From NCBI GenBank assembly GCA_037953625.1, contig CM075649.1, forward strand, positions 107,389,290 through 107,453,289: a stretch of DNA of 64,000 nucleotides, read 5' to 3'. Shown piece after piece: positions 1 through 10,436 of the stretch; positions within the stretch are counted from its first letter, which is position 1, and every line of letters starts with the position of its first letter. The notes under the pieces were generated by a model. The model searched no databases and was not told where the DNA came from. It was given only the letters and a program-made list of their open reading frames with translations. The position numbers and the translations under genes are program-made. This DNA is from Crotalaria pallida. Its lineage: Eukaryota; Streptophyta; Magnoliopsida; Fabales; Fabaceae.

Positions 1-1520
1 CCAAATCCACCACAAGATGACTAAGAAGAGAGCGCTCCTGTCCCCTGCCGAATTCACACGAAGCCAATGCCTAAAATCCATAAAGTAGATGTCAGGAACA
101 CTGCTGAAACCATAGAACTCCCACAACCTCCTAGCTATAGAGCAATCCCTAAGACAATGCAATTGACTTTCAACAAGACAAGGACAGATAGAACAAGAAG
201 AAGAAGAAGAAATGTGTCTTTGAAATCTCATGTCATTCGTAGGAAGAGCAGAATGCCAAGAAAGCCACACAAAGAAACGAATTTCTCAAAAGTAGGAAGT
301 TTCCAAATCCACCGCCACGAATCATCATCCCGAACGTCCATCTCACGGCAGGACAGCCAAAAGTACCCAGCAGAGACAGAGTACAAACCCTTTTCGGAAG
401 AGGACCACACTATAGAATCCTGAACTGAGCTATTCTTCAAAACTGGTATCACCTCAATCATGTCTTTGAGAAAAGGAGGAAATATAGTAGCAAGTCTTTC
501 GTACCGCCAACCATCATCAAACACATCCGAAACCAACAACTGAGTATCCTGAATATCAACAAACGGAACCAAATTACAAAGAGGACCAGAATCAACCCAT
601 TTGTCAAACCAAAAGGATACATTGCCACTACCAATTATGATCCGAAAACCATCTTTCAAGACCTGGACCGCTTTACCAATAGCCTGCCAAGTAGGAGAGG
701 TACCCTGCCGCAACTGAACCTTGAGAATATTATTGGTTCCTAAGTACTTGTGACGAAGAACATGGACCCATAACCTGTTATCCTTGTGAAGCAGAGACCA
801 GATGAGTTTACCAAGCATAGCCACGTTAGCCAATCTAGCACATCTAATGCCCAGACCACCAACTCTCTTAGGACACGCCACTTTTTCCCACTTACCCAAT
901 GAGAAAAAACGGTTCTGCAACGAATGCTTACCCCACAAAAAAAACCTGGACAACGCATTTATAGACTCACAAATAGCAGAAGGAAGCCAGTAGATTTGCA
1001 TAGGGTAAACGGGAATGGCTGTCATCACTGACTGAACAAGAGTGAGTTTACCGGCTTTATTCAATAAACAGTTTTTCCAACCAGCAAGCCTCCGCTGAAG
1101 TTTTTCAATAATAAACTGAAAATCCTGCTTCCTAATTCGCCCCGACATCAAAGGAAAACCAAGGTATTTTCCATAATTAGAAGTGAAAGGAATAGAAGAA
1201 ATACCGTGGAATTTTGCACACTTTGTTCAAGAAACATTAGCAGAAGCCAGCGCTCTAGATTTCTCCAAATTAACCTTTAGCCCCGAGGCACGGCAAAAAT
1301 CAGAAACAACTTGGACAACAAGACGAACCTGAGAAGCTTTCGCTTTCATAAAGAGGAGGCAATCGTCAGCGAAGAAAAGATGCGACAATTTAGGTCCATT
1401 TCTTGAAATTTGCAAAGGAAGCCACTGCCCAGAATCCACCTTCTCACCAATTAACAAAGCAAGCTTTTCCATACATAGGACAAAGAGGTAGGGTGGAGAG
1501 GGGATAGAGTATGGTTTAAG
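1..1520 (-). pseudogene. LINE ORF2 3' half: reverse transcriptase, zf-RVT, start of RNase H (broken)
   Basis: The minus strand encodes the second half of a plant L1 ORF2. From 1505 downward it reads PYLFVLCMEKL, then the FADD catalytic motif of the reverse transcriptase near 1365, then the conserved YLGFPL block near 1165, the thumb region and a zf-RVT type region to about 180, followed by the beginning of an RNase H-like region. It is not intact. One in-frame stop lies at 1224-1226 (TGA where CGA would keep Arg, a change typical of methylcytosine decay). A frameshift near 280 puts the zf-RVT tail in another frame. The 5' part of the RT is absent because the sequence switches at about 1505-1527 to the inverted ORF1 segment. 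A longer minus frame reaching 1664 is only the antisense of ORF1 fused to the RT. Confidence 0.8.
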
Positions 1521-1527
1521 AGGAAGA

Positions 1528-3249
1528 ATGGAAGGAGGTTTTGTTTTCTCTGTGGGTTCGTCAGAGAAGAATGTGTCATCAACCAATGACCCCCCTGATC
1601 GTGGTGGAGGAAGTAATCGTGGCAACATGAGATGGGCATCTTTTAGAGATGCATGCTTGGGCAAAGATACTTTCTCTGGGGCAAAACCAAAGAGAGATCT
1701 TGTGGCAGAAAAGCTTGGCTCTCTTGAGTTTCAAGATGGCAACAGATTGAAGCCTATGGTGCATTTAGACCCGAAGTATTTAGAAGAACTGTCTGCACCA
1801 TGGAAAGAAGCACTGATAATTAAACTACTGGGGAAAGAAGTAGGTTATGTCACGTTGAAAGATCGCATTAAGAAACTTTGGCAACTTTCAGCAGGTTTTG
1901 AAATGATGTATGTTTCTAATGGCTTCTTCATGGTCAAGTTCGAATCTCAGGCTGATAGATGTAAGGTGCTTGAAGGAGGGCCATGGATGGTGTTTGATCA
2001 TTGCCTAGCCGTGCAAACCTGGTTACAAAATTTTGCGTCACCTAGCTCTAATGTGGAAAAGACATCGGTCTGGGTTCGTTTTCCTGGATTGAATGTATTA
2101 TTTTATGATGAAAGTGTCCTTTTTCTTTTAGGGGCAGCAGTTGGGAAACCCATTCGGGTTGACCAGACAACGTTAAATGTCTCTAGAGGGGAGTATGCAC
2201 GTGTTTGTGTGGAAATATATTTGACAAAGCCGGTGGTGGGAAAGGTTTGGTTGGAGGGACATTGGTACCAGGTGGCTTATGAAGGCCTTCACCTCATATG
2301 CTCCTCATGTGGTTGTTATGGCCATGTTACTAGAGCATGCAAGGAAGTCCAAGCCAAATACTCACCATCATCCTCAAATACGAATCATAACCAAGTGGTG
2401 GATATGGCCACAAGGAGTACTAGCCATGGTATGAGCATGCATGGGGTTGTTCATGATGGAGGCGTTAGTATGCAGCATGCACAAGGTGAGAAGGTGCAGC
2501 AAGATGGGATGTTGCGGATTCCAAGGGATAATGGAGGGAATCTTGGTGATTCTTTTGTTAAAAATGACAAAGTCAATGCTACTAATGAGGAGGAAAGTTT
2601 GCATGGTGATTGGCTAACAGTTAAAAGAAAAAAGGGAAAGAATAAAATCTCTGCTGCTTCTTCTAAGAATGACGGCGGGAATAAAATGGGGTCCTTGACC
2701 AACAGCATGAAAAAAACGGGTCAGGAGTATGAGAAAAAAAATGGTAAATTGGTGAATGGGGCCACAACTCTAAAAGCCCAAACTGAGTTAAATAATAAAA
2801 CTCCTTTGCTTAATTGGGCTAAGAAGAAGAAGGCCCATATGGTGTCTCAAAGATCACCAGATAATTTAGATGGTTCTATGGTGACTGTACAGCATGTGAT
2901 TGAGAAGAATAATGAGGGCAGTTTTGGGAATTTCATTAAGGAGGGTTCTTCCCTTTCCCATGACCACAGCAAGCTTGACAATAATAAAGGAATTGCTCAC
3001 ACAATTCCTAATTTGTTGCGACCAGGCACTACAGATACTATTTTTGTGCTTAGTGATGGAACAAAATCAACAACTAACCTCATTCGAAAATCAAATGTGA
3101 GGTTCGAGATTGTTAAGAATGATGAGCAGGTCATTGAAGATGCCCACGGTCACTCTGTTGATGCTTTGCCACGGTCTCAAGTTCATCCAATGGAGGAGGA
3201 AGCGGTTCACGACAGTTCCGAAGCAAAGGGGGGCGGTGGAAAAACGTAG
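1528..3249 (+). CDS. LINE ORF1 protein, DUF4283/zinc-knuckle type
   Basis: An uninterrupted 573-residue frame starting at the first ATG after the inversion junction. Residues about 85-200 resemble the DUF4283 domain of plant LINE ORF1 proteins (for example GGPWMVFDHCLAVQTW around residue 150). A CCHC zinc knuckle, CX2CX4HX4C, sits at about residues 259-272. The last 280 residues are low-complexity, rich in Asn, Lys, Ser and Asp, as usual for this family. The protein is expected to bind LINE RNA and form the ribonucleoprotein used in retrotransposition. Almost no 5' UTR precedes it, because the segment begins at the inversion point. The intact frame next to a damaged ORF2 suggests a fairly recent insertion. 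A wholly host function is unlikely since the endonuclease follows directly. Confidence 0.85.
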   Translation: MEGGFVFSVGSSEKNVSSTNDPPDRGGGSNRGNMRWASFRDACLGKDTFSGAKPKRDLVAEKLGSLEFQDGNRLKPMVHLDPKYLEELSAPWKEALIIKLLGKEVGYVTLKDRIKKLWQLSAGFEMMYVSNGFFMVKFESQADRCKVLEGGPWMVFDHCLAVQTWLQNFASPSSNVEKTSVWVRFPGLNVLFYDESVLFLLGAAVGKPIRVDQTTLNVSRGEYARVCVEIYLTKPVVGKVWLEGHWYQVAYEGLHLICSSCGCYGHVTRACKEVQAKYSPSSSNTNHNQVVDMATRSTSHGMSMHGVVHDGGVSMQHAQGEKVQQDGMLRIPRDNGGNLGDSFVKNDKVNATNEEESLHGDWLTVKRKKGKNKISAASSKNDGGNKMGSLTNSMKKTGQEYEKKNGKLVNGATTLKAQTELNNKTPLLNWAKKKKAHMVSQRSPDNLDGSMVTVQHVIEKNNEGSFGNFIKEGSSLSHDHSKLDNNKGIAHTIPNLLRPGTTDTIFVLSDGTKSTTNLIRKSNVRFEIVKNDEQVIEDAHGHSVDALPRSQVHPMEEEAVHDSSEAKGGGGKT

Positions 3250-3293
3250 TGTTTGGCTGTTGCCGTATAGCTTCCCATCTCTTATTGTTAATG

Positions 3294-3920
3294 ATGTTAG
3301 AGTTCAAAGATTTCTCTTTGGTTTTCTGGAATATAAGAGGAGCTGCTAGTAAGGAAGCTAAGCGGGTGACGAAGGAGATGGTTAATCGCTATAGATCGAC
3401 CATCTCTGCTGATTGTGTGTGAAACTCATGTTCAATTCCATAGAGTCCGCAGGTTCTGGGATCGTATGGGTTACTTTGCCGTGGCGATTCAAGAAGCTTC
3501 TGGGCATGCTGGAGGGTTGTGGGTTTTAGCGGCTCAGGACTCTGTTTCTTATGCTGTTATTGAAAATGTGAATCATTCCATTTCTATCAAAGTGTCTAGG
3601 GGGAGTAGTTGTTGGGTTCTTTCTGCTATTTATGCTAGCCCGGTTCCCGCAGGGAGACTTCAATTCTGGGATTATTTAGCTGATCTTCGTCGGCGCATTT
3701 CTAATCCTTGGGTTTTGGTGGGCGACTTTAATGATATTTCGCAGCCTTCTGAAGTCCGAGGAGGTAATTTTTATCCATCTCGAGCCGCTGCTTTTAATGA
3801 CATGATGCTGGCTTGTAACATGGTGGACTTGGGTGCTACGGGTAGCATGTTTACTTGGGCTAGGACCTGTCGTCGTGGTAGGAGAGTGGAAAAAAGGTTG
3901 GATAGAGCTATGGTCATTGC
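3294..3920 (+). pseudogene. LINE ORF2 5' end: AP-type endonuclease, truncated and frameshifted
   Basis: Forty-five bases after the ORF1 stop, an ATG opens an endonuclease/exonuclease/phosphatase domain: FWNIRGAASKEAKR is the N-terminal NIRG block. The frame breaks near 3405 and continues from about 3415 with CETH (the catalytic Glu block), then GDFNDI near 3720 (catalytic Asp/Asn) and a GSMFTWARTCRRGRRVEKRLDRAM segment. Coding similarity stops at about 3917, before the C-terminal SDH block and any reverse transcriptase. In a complete LINE this enzyme nicks target DNA to prime reverse transcription. Here it ends at the outer boundary of the inverted segment, so 3915-3925 should be the insertion's edge against host DNA. 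Confidence 0.75.
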
Positions 3921-3936
3921 TGTTGTTTGTGAATGA

Positions 3937-4869
3937 GTTTTAGTTCACCCCAATTTTTAGTCCCAACCTTCATTTTAAATGTAAAATAACCAAAATATCC
4001 TTTTCTCCTATTTTTTTCTTCAAACCCCAAACTTCGGTGCTCATCCTTTTTCCTTAAACCCTCCACCATCCCAAATCCCAAAACCACCCTGCCTTTTCCT
4101 TCCACCTTCACCCACCCACATCAACTTTCTTCTTTCAACCCGTAATAAAAGAAATTAAAAATTACCCTGTATTCACCAAAATCCATAACAGTAATGTTCA
4201 TAATAGAACCGATTGAGAAACAGTAAAAGTGAACATATATGACAAGAATATGAAAAATGAGAAAAAAAAAGGAACCTACTGCAATCGACACCGCAGAATC
4301 AGGGGTCCAACAACACACCCACCGCAGAACCTGCTGCAACCGCCGCTTGCTACCACCTCTTCAGCACACCTGCGACCAACATTTCGCTTCTTTTCCTGTC
4401 CTTTCTTCTCAATTCAAATTGTCGCTTTTATGGGTATTTATAGCATGCGGAGGAAATTAGTTTGGAAAATTTGGAGATTGGTGATGAAACAAAGGAGTAG
4501 AGAGCTACTGGGGCAGAATGGAAATGAGAATTGGGTTAAAACCGGTCGGGTATATGTGATTATGGGTCATAGTTTATTTCACGGTTTGGGAAATGAAGAG
4601 GGTTGATGGTTGTAGCAGGAGGACAGGGATGAGAAAGAGGGTTGGGGAAGAAGGTTAATTTTGGAATTAAATTTTTTTTGGGGTTTGGGGTCTAAACCAT
4701 GAGATTTGAGAACTAAAACTCGTTTGTGAATTGAAAGAGGAGAAAGGGGGACCGAACCGGGTCTGATCCGGTTTTGGGCCAACTGGCCCAATCCTTTTTT
4801 TTTAAATAATAATAATAAATAAATAAATCCCAAAAATAACTTAATACAGATAAATTAAAAAAATAATGG
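3937..4869. other. Non-coding stretch between LINE and hAT element
   Basis: AT-rich sequence with C/T-rich and G/A-rich runs. Short frames on both strands have no recognisable domain. Nothing supports a gene. It is probably the original intergenic DNA into which the LINE and the hAT element inserted. Confidence 0.5.
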
Positions 4870-4877
4870 GTCCAAAC

Positions 4878-5813
4878 TAGGGATGGCAACGGGGCGGGAA
4901 ATAGGCGGGGAGTACTTTCTCATTCTCCATTCTCGGATTTCATTTTCTCCCCATCCCCATCCCCAAACCCCATCCTCGGGAGAGATGGTCCCTCATCTCT
5001 ATTCCCCACCACCCCACGGATCCCCACGGGGAACCTAAACATATGCGAAATATTTAAAAATTTTCATAGTTTTAATTTGATCCGATAAAAAATTAACCTT
5101 GCTGAATAGAATTTTTAAACCTGTATACCGTAGAAAAAATAATCATTAAAATTCAGAAAATTCAATCAAAAAATATGATAAAACTAAACAAAGGTATTAA
5201 ATGATAGCTTTGTCATCCACATACACAAAACATTTAAGGAATCCAAAAGTGTCATCAATATTGAGATTAAAGCAAAATTACAAACTGAAATAATATTTCA
5301 ATAAAAAAAAACTTTAAATTCATAGTTGATTTTTGCTTTCAACAATGTGGCTGAGGTTTTCATTAGACGCATTGTTGCTTTAAATTCGTAAAACTGTAGT
5401 CTGTAAAACTATAGAAGAGAAAAGAAGCTAAGGGAGTGGAGAAAGTATATAACGAAGAAGAAGGAGAAGTAGGATAATATATAGGGCATCTAATTTGTGA
5501 ATTTCTAATTTTCTATTCTAACTTTTTAATTTAGCAGTCTATTGTATTTTTAAAAATTATTATTATTATTATTATTATAGATTTGAAATTACAAAAACAC
5601 CTAATATTAAATCTATATACAAATAAATTTATAAGAGCATATGTGTAAATGTTCGAGGACGGGGGAACAAATCTCATTCTCCGCCCCAAAATTATCTGGG
5701 GGAGAATTTCTCCCCCATCCCCGTCCCCACGGGGAAAAATCCCCGCTCATGGGGCCCCAAACGGGGCAGTCCCCGCGGGGATCCCCATTCACGGTATGAA
5801 ATTGCCATCCCTA
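4878..5813. mobile_element. Non-autonomous hAT element (936 bp) with 8-bp target duplication
   Basis: The ends are perfect 12-bp inverted repeats, TAGGGATGGCAA at 4878 and its complement ending at 5813. The element is flanked by identical 8-bp duplications GTCCAAAC at 4870-4877 and 5814-5821, which is the hAT signature. Both subterminal regions are packed with C-runs and G-runs such as CCCCATCCCC and CCCCGCGGGGA, while the middle 600 bp is AT-rich and has no transposase. It would therefore need an autonomous hAT in trans. Short reading frames across its right end are not genes. Confidence 0.9.
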
Positions 5814-5821
5814 GTCCAAAC

Positions 5822-6155
5822 AAACCTTTTTTTTATTTTTTTTATTTTGTTTATAAAATTCAATTATAAAAATTTGAGAATAAAATCTTAGCTAAACAAA
5901 TTATTTATAAAATATAATTTTGACTTCGGACAAAATTGGGTATCAACAGCTGCCCCTATTTACTTGTTTCTTATCAAAGAGCAGGCAAACCGGGGTTATG
6001 CTATCATGGTAAGGAACGAGTAAAGAAGTGGACACCAATTTTGTCAAAACATCAACATAAACTTCGCAAAACAAATGTATATCGAAAAATCCAACTTAAA
6101 ATAAACTTAACAACGATGGTAGGGAAGGCTGATAACAATGATAATGCTCGATGAA
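5822..6155. other. Non-coding left flank of element A
   Basis: AT-rich sequence with no credible frame. It includes a phrase at about 5925-5960 reading into AACAGCTGCCCCTATTTAC, which has the look of an LTR-element border, but I could not find a partner copy in the window. Confidence 0.35.
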
Positions 6156-6531
6156 ATAGATGACTTTGGATCAGCCACACTCGAGGAATGTGAGATAACC
6201 TTGGATCGGTTACTCGAATGGTTGAGATGACCTTGGATCAGTCACTCAATGTGAGACAACCTTGGATCAGTTGCTCGATGAGATAACCTTGGATCGGTTA
6301 CTCGAATGGTTGAGATGACCTTGGATCAGTCACTCAGGGAATATGAGACAACCTTGGATCAGTTGCTCAATGACGATATAACCTTGGATCACTTACTCGA
6401 ATGGTTGAGATGACCTTGGATCAGTCACTCAGGGAATATGAGACAACCTTGGATCAGTTGCTCGATAAGACAAGATAACCTTGGATCGGTTACTCGAATG
6501 GTTGAGATGACCTTGGATCAGTCACTCATAA
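6156..6531. repeat. Minisatellite, about 30-bp unit, 12 copies
   Basis: About twelve repeats of a 28-33 bp unit built round ACCTTGGATCAG. Three variants alternate in a fixed order, ending in GTTACTC, GTCACTC and GTTGCTC, so the array has a higher-order period of roughly 90-95 bp. The first copy is diverged (GACTTTGG). Confidence 0.85.
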
Positions 6532-6617
6532 TGATTGATATAATTGCATATGAACAAATTAATTAATGTAATGAGAAAGTGAGATGTGATGTTGTTTGAA
6601 TGCGATGATATAACTAG

Positions 6618-7195
6618 TGTCGTGTCCTTAATCGAAATCAACCTTGAAGCTATGGAAGAACTTCAGGAATTATATCAACCAAGAAGTTAATATAGGACTC
6701 TTTAGGATTTCTGTATATCCAGTTGGGATAAACAGGCTCTCCCTAGTCAACAATGTGCGTGCTAGTGTCAACTTAGGGAGGAGAAGACGTACCTTAGTCC
6801 CTATAGCATGGTGGTTCTTATAGGGGATTACCTGTGTGTCATGGGCCCTTCTGATAAGGCTTCTGAAAAGGAAGAATTCAAATAGGATTAGTAAAGGTTA
6901 TGATAAGATTACCTTCATAAATCCTGTAAGTGATAAAGCTTTATCCGATATCGTATTTATCTAACCAAGAGTCGTGGGAATCTAAGAGAAGTCGTTAACC
7001 TTAGTGAGATTGTAAGTGATAGAGATAAGGATGAAAATCCTGTGCTCGGGATTAATGTCATAAGCGTGTAACATCTCCATAAAGCCCAGTTTGCTCGGTG
7101 TAACATTCCGACCGTAGGCCTTGTTTCAGCATCTGACTGGTCGGACCAAGGTGATTTTAGTCGGATACCGTTCGGTCTACTACAGGTCCACTACA
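6618..7195 (-). repeat. Element A 3' LTR
   Basis: This 578-bp terminal repeat pairs with 60189-60766. In element sense it starts at 7195 with TGTAGTGGACC and ends at 6618 with GGACACGACA. The target duplication ACTAG precedes it at 6613-6617. Confidence 0.93.
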
Positions 7196-7212
7196 TAAGC
7201 CCCCAAGCTCGG
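7196..7212 (-). promoter_or_regulatory. Element A polypurine tract region
   Basis: Directly upstream of the 3' LTR in element sense the strand reads GAGCTTGGGGGCTTA. The G-run is where plus-strand DNA synthesis would be primed. It is not a clean purine tract, so the exact primer end is uncertain. Confidence 0.55.
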
Positions 7213-8109
7213 TTGGGTGATTTGAGCCCTGCCGAGTTGAAGAGACAAATAAGTTGCTGGCCGATCAAAGGCTGGCATTGTTGAGGAGAAGAGAGATCCG
7301 ATTGCCTTAGTATGTTTATCAGAGTTGTCCTTTCATTGACTTGGAAAGGACCTTTCAGTTTTTCTCATGCTTCCATGTGTTCTTTCTATTACCGGGAAAC
7401 GAAACGTTATGATTTCAAATTCTCAAAAGACGCCACGTATACACTTCCAAGGCGAATGGGCCTTTGTTGATTCGACCCAAATCCTTTGAATAGTGGAGGG
7501 AACTTCTGAAACAAGAGTGGAGAGCAGTTTTCGAAGTTCATTTCTTGTCAAAATTAGAAACTCCTCAAATTCTTTTCTCTCTCATTCTTGCCTTCTTGAA
7601 GTATCGTTTTTCTGGGGTTTGAGCAACAGATTCAGAGGTCATCAAAGGGATTCTTGTACTGATTTCAACATTTTTCTTATACTAAGCACACTCCAAGTTC
7701 ACTGACACTCATATCTTCTTTACCTTTTGATCACAGCTCATCAAACAGGTAATGAACATATTCTTCGACTCTGACTATCTTCTTCTTTCTTCCTTGCAAG
7801 TTTATAGAGTATTGCATGTGTCTGATGAAATGCTGCATGTGTCTGTTGATGCTGTGTGTTATGAGTATTGCTTCTTTAAATCTTTATTGTTGCGTTTTAG
7901 TACTAGTCATGCACTTCTTTCCCCAACTCCGAACAAATTCTAGGGTTTACGACAGGTCCTGAATTGATTGTCAGAAAACCCTTCTAATTCCTGAAATTCC
8001 CTATCATTCTTTGCCATTCTTTGAGCGATCATCATAGAGTTTCTTAGGATAATTTTGTTTTTGGCTGTTTCTTTAATTTCTTAGGGTCTGAACTGAAGTG
8101 GTGGTAAAC
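7213..8109 (+). promoter_or_regulatory. Presumed leader of the antisense gene, with a candidate 5' intron
   Basis: There is no coding sequence here. A good splice pair is present: donor ACAG|GTAATG at 7748/7749 and acceptor TTTCTTAG at 8084, giving a 336-bp intron that ends 25 bp before the antisense gene's ATG at 8110. I see no clear TATA box. If the gene is expressed, its promoter would lie here or in the antisense strand of the adjoining LTR. Confidence 0.4.
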
Positions 8110-10436
8110 ATGAGTGAGGGCTCTGTAAACTCTGATATACCAAGAACACATGAGGAAGAGAACCCAAGAAGTTGCATTAAACCAATTGCAACCCATTTTC
8201 AACAAGATTTGAAAGAGGTCAGGGAAGGTGTGATTTACTATAGGATTGCTGAGAGAGTAGAACAAATGAGGTTAAGGAGGCAACGAAGAGGTATTCAGTG
8301 TTTCAATTCGTTTGGGGAAGTTCTGCCCAGGAAGGGAGGTGTTCCCCAATCGATAGTATGCATACGTATTTGATCAGAAATAATCAAGTTTTTACTACTT
8401 CTGACTCCGCGTGTGCCTCCTTTTCCTCAGGTATGAAGCGAAAGTGCGTTACCAATCCTGAACTTTATCCCCTTCCTCCAGATGAAGCTACATATAACTG
8501 GGTTGACCGAGAAGTAGTAGGCACCCCATCCGAGCTCTCAACTGATGATTCATGTGAACAAACCAGGGCTATCATATTAACTGAAAAGTTATACTCTGTG
8601 AGCCCTGTAGGATCTAATGAGAGAATTTGTACCAAAATTCCTGAGGGAGAAACTGGCTTTTATTTTTATGAAGAGGTAGTGACTCGGCTTGGAGTTAGGA
8701 TGCCTTTTACGGATTTCGAGATAGAAATCCTGAATACTTTGAGAGTTGCCCCTTCTCAGTTACACCCAAATGCGTGGGCCTTCGTGCGAGCGTTTCAAGA
8801 GTTGTGTGCAGCAATGGATTGGCCGTGTACTATCCCCACCTTTTTTTACTTATTCGCCCCGCAAGCTTACGCTTTTGAGAAGGGGTTTGAAAAGCGTCCC
8901 TGGATATCATTGAAAGCCCGACCGGGATATGCATTATTTACTAAGTATTCCGAATCCTGGAAGACCTTCAAACCCTTCTATTTCAAGTATAATTTTCTGG
9001 GAAATGGTACTTGTTGGTTCACCAAAGCAGGTGAAGAGCGATCTATCCCTCGGTTTTCGCTCCAATGGTCTGAAAGCTTTTTTAACCGTCGGATTGCATC
9101 CTAAGGATCTGATTGGAAACTCCTATTTGAGCATGAAAAGGATGTATTCCAAGAGTTTGAAAGCTACTTGGCAAAAAACGGGATGATTAATACGAGGGAT
9201 ATAGTAAACATCCCCTCTAAGGAAGTCAAAGTTGAGCTTGGTAAACTATTTTCTTTGTTGTTCACTTGCTGAGTTGTTTAGATCTGATGGTTTTCCAATT
9301 ATTTTGCAGATAAAATGGCTTCACGAATGGCTGCTCTGCTCCAAGGTGGAAAGAAAAGGAAAGCTCCTCCTTCTAGTGCGGCTTCGGGGTCGTCAAGTGT
9401 AAGTACTCCCAATTTAAGCACTCTGACTCCTACTGCCTCTCCAGTTGAAGTGTCTCCTCGGCCAGCTCCCAACCTGGTAGTTGTCGCAACTACCACAGCT
9501 TCACCGGCCTCAAGTGCTCAAGCACCCTCTCCCCCACCTCAATTGACTCGGCGTCGAAGGCTTGACAAAGGGAAAGAAAAGGTTTATGAAGGTGCAAGTG
9601 CCAGGGCCGAGGATACAAGCACCAGAGCGGCTGCTAATCCTACTCCTACTCCGACTCCACCAGTAGTCTCGGTTTGGGATCGTGAGTTGGATGAAAAGTT
9701 TCCTGAGTTTATCTGCCCGGAATCTGACTACTCCCGTTTTGCTAATCTTAGTGCTGTTGAATGGTCCCACTGTAATATAACTATGACAAAGTTTTTGCTT
9801 CGAAGTGCCAGTTTAACCTATTATCTGTCCAAGCATTCAAAGGATTTGTTTAAAGGCCTAAACATTGAGCAGAAAGAGGCTCGTGAGATGCAAGCGGCTC
9901 AAGAAGCCAGTTTGTCGGATGAACTGGTTCGAGTAAAGAATGAGCTAGAGAATTTGAAGGCAGATAAAATTGAACTAATCAAGGAACGAGACTCTCTGAA
10001 AGTTTCTCAAAAGGCTGCTAAAGATAGGAAGAAGGAAGTTGAAGAAACACTGAAAAAGGAGCTGCAGGAGAGCTGACAGAGGATCGATGAGTTGGATTCT
10101 GAGGTAAAAAGGTCTGCTGCAATTGCTGAAAAGTTCAAAGAGAAAGCTCTCGTCTTTAAGAAGAAGGCTGCTGCCAACTTCTATAATTGGGGCAAGGGTG
10201 TTGATGATTCTTTCGTTTCAGCGATCAAACAGATCCAACTTCTGATTCCTGAAACTGAGTTCAGAGTGGTCGGAGCACACCCTTTCCATAGCATAGAAGA
10301 TGGGAAGTTGATTGATCTTGAAACCAAGGCTGAAGTGGATCTGCAGGCGGAGAATCTTCCTAATCCTCTAGTAGAACTAACTGAGGCTCCTGAATTTGAT
10401 GATAAGGATATCGTCTTGTCGGATGATGAGGCATGA
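8110..10436 (+). pseudogene. Antisense gene of element A, gypsy-type transposon-associated domain plus coiled coil, two coding introns
   Basis: On the strand opposite to gag-pol, between integrase and 3' LTR, lies a spliced-looking gene. Exon 1 is 8110-8290 and exon 2 is 8431-9240, joined across GT...AG intron 8291-8430 in a split Gly codon. Exon 3 starts at 9310 after intron 9241-9309 (split Asp codon), and the frame then runs to 10436. Exon 2 has a block around EIEILNTLRVAPSQLHPNAW that resembles the plant 'putative gypsy type transposon' family (PF04195-like). Exon 3 has a Ser/Pro/Thr-rich stretch and then a long Lys/Glu coiled coil (about 9860-10170) and an acidic end. Two in-frame stops (9102-9104 and 10074-10076) disable this copy. 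The function is not known; extra antisense ORFs at this place are described for other Tat-lineage elements. Confidence 0.7.

Larger units (their letters stand above)
1..3936. mobile_element. L1-type LINE, internally inverted (head-to-head halves)
   Basis: Two parts of one kind of plant LINE lie back to back. Reading leftward from about 1520 comes the 3' half (reverse transcriptase from the block before FADD, then zf-RVT and the start of an RNase H region), which runs off the window at base 1. Reading rightward from 1528 comes the 5' half: a complete ORF1 and the first part of the endonuclease, ending near 3920. The stretch between the endonuclease end and the RT block is missing. In the insertion's own sense (minus strand) this reads as an inverted 5' segment joined by its 5' end to the 3' segment, the arrangement expected from twin priming during LINE integration. 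The poly(A) end is outside the window. Confidence 0.75.

Noticed and set aside
67..423. Arg-rich 118-residue plus-strand frame
   Set aside because: It is the antisense shadow of the LINE zf-RVT/RNase H coding strand.
1227..1664. Minus frame extending the RT to 1664
   Set aside because: Its first 50 residues are antisense of LINE ORF1; real RT similarity begins at about 1505.
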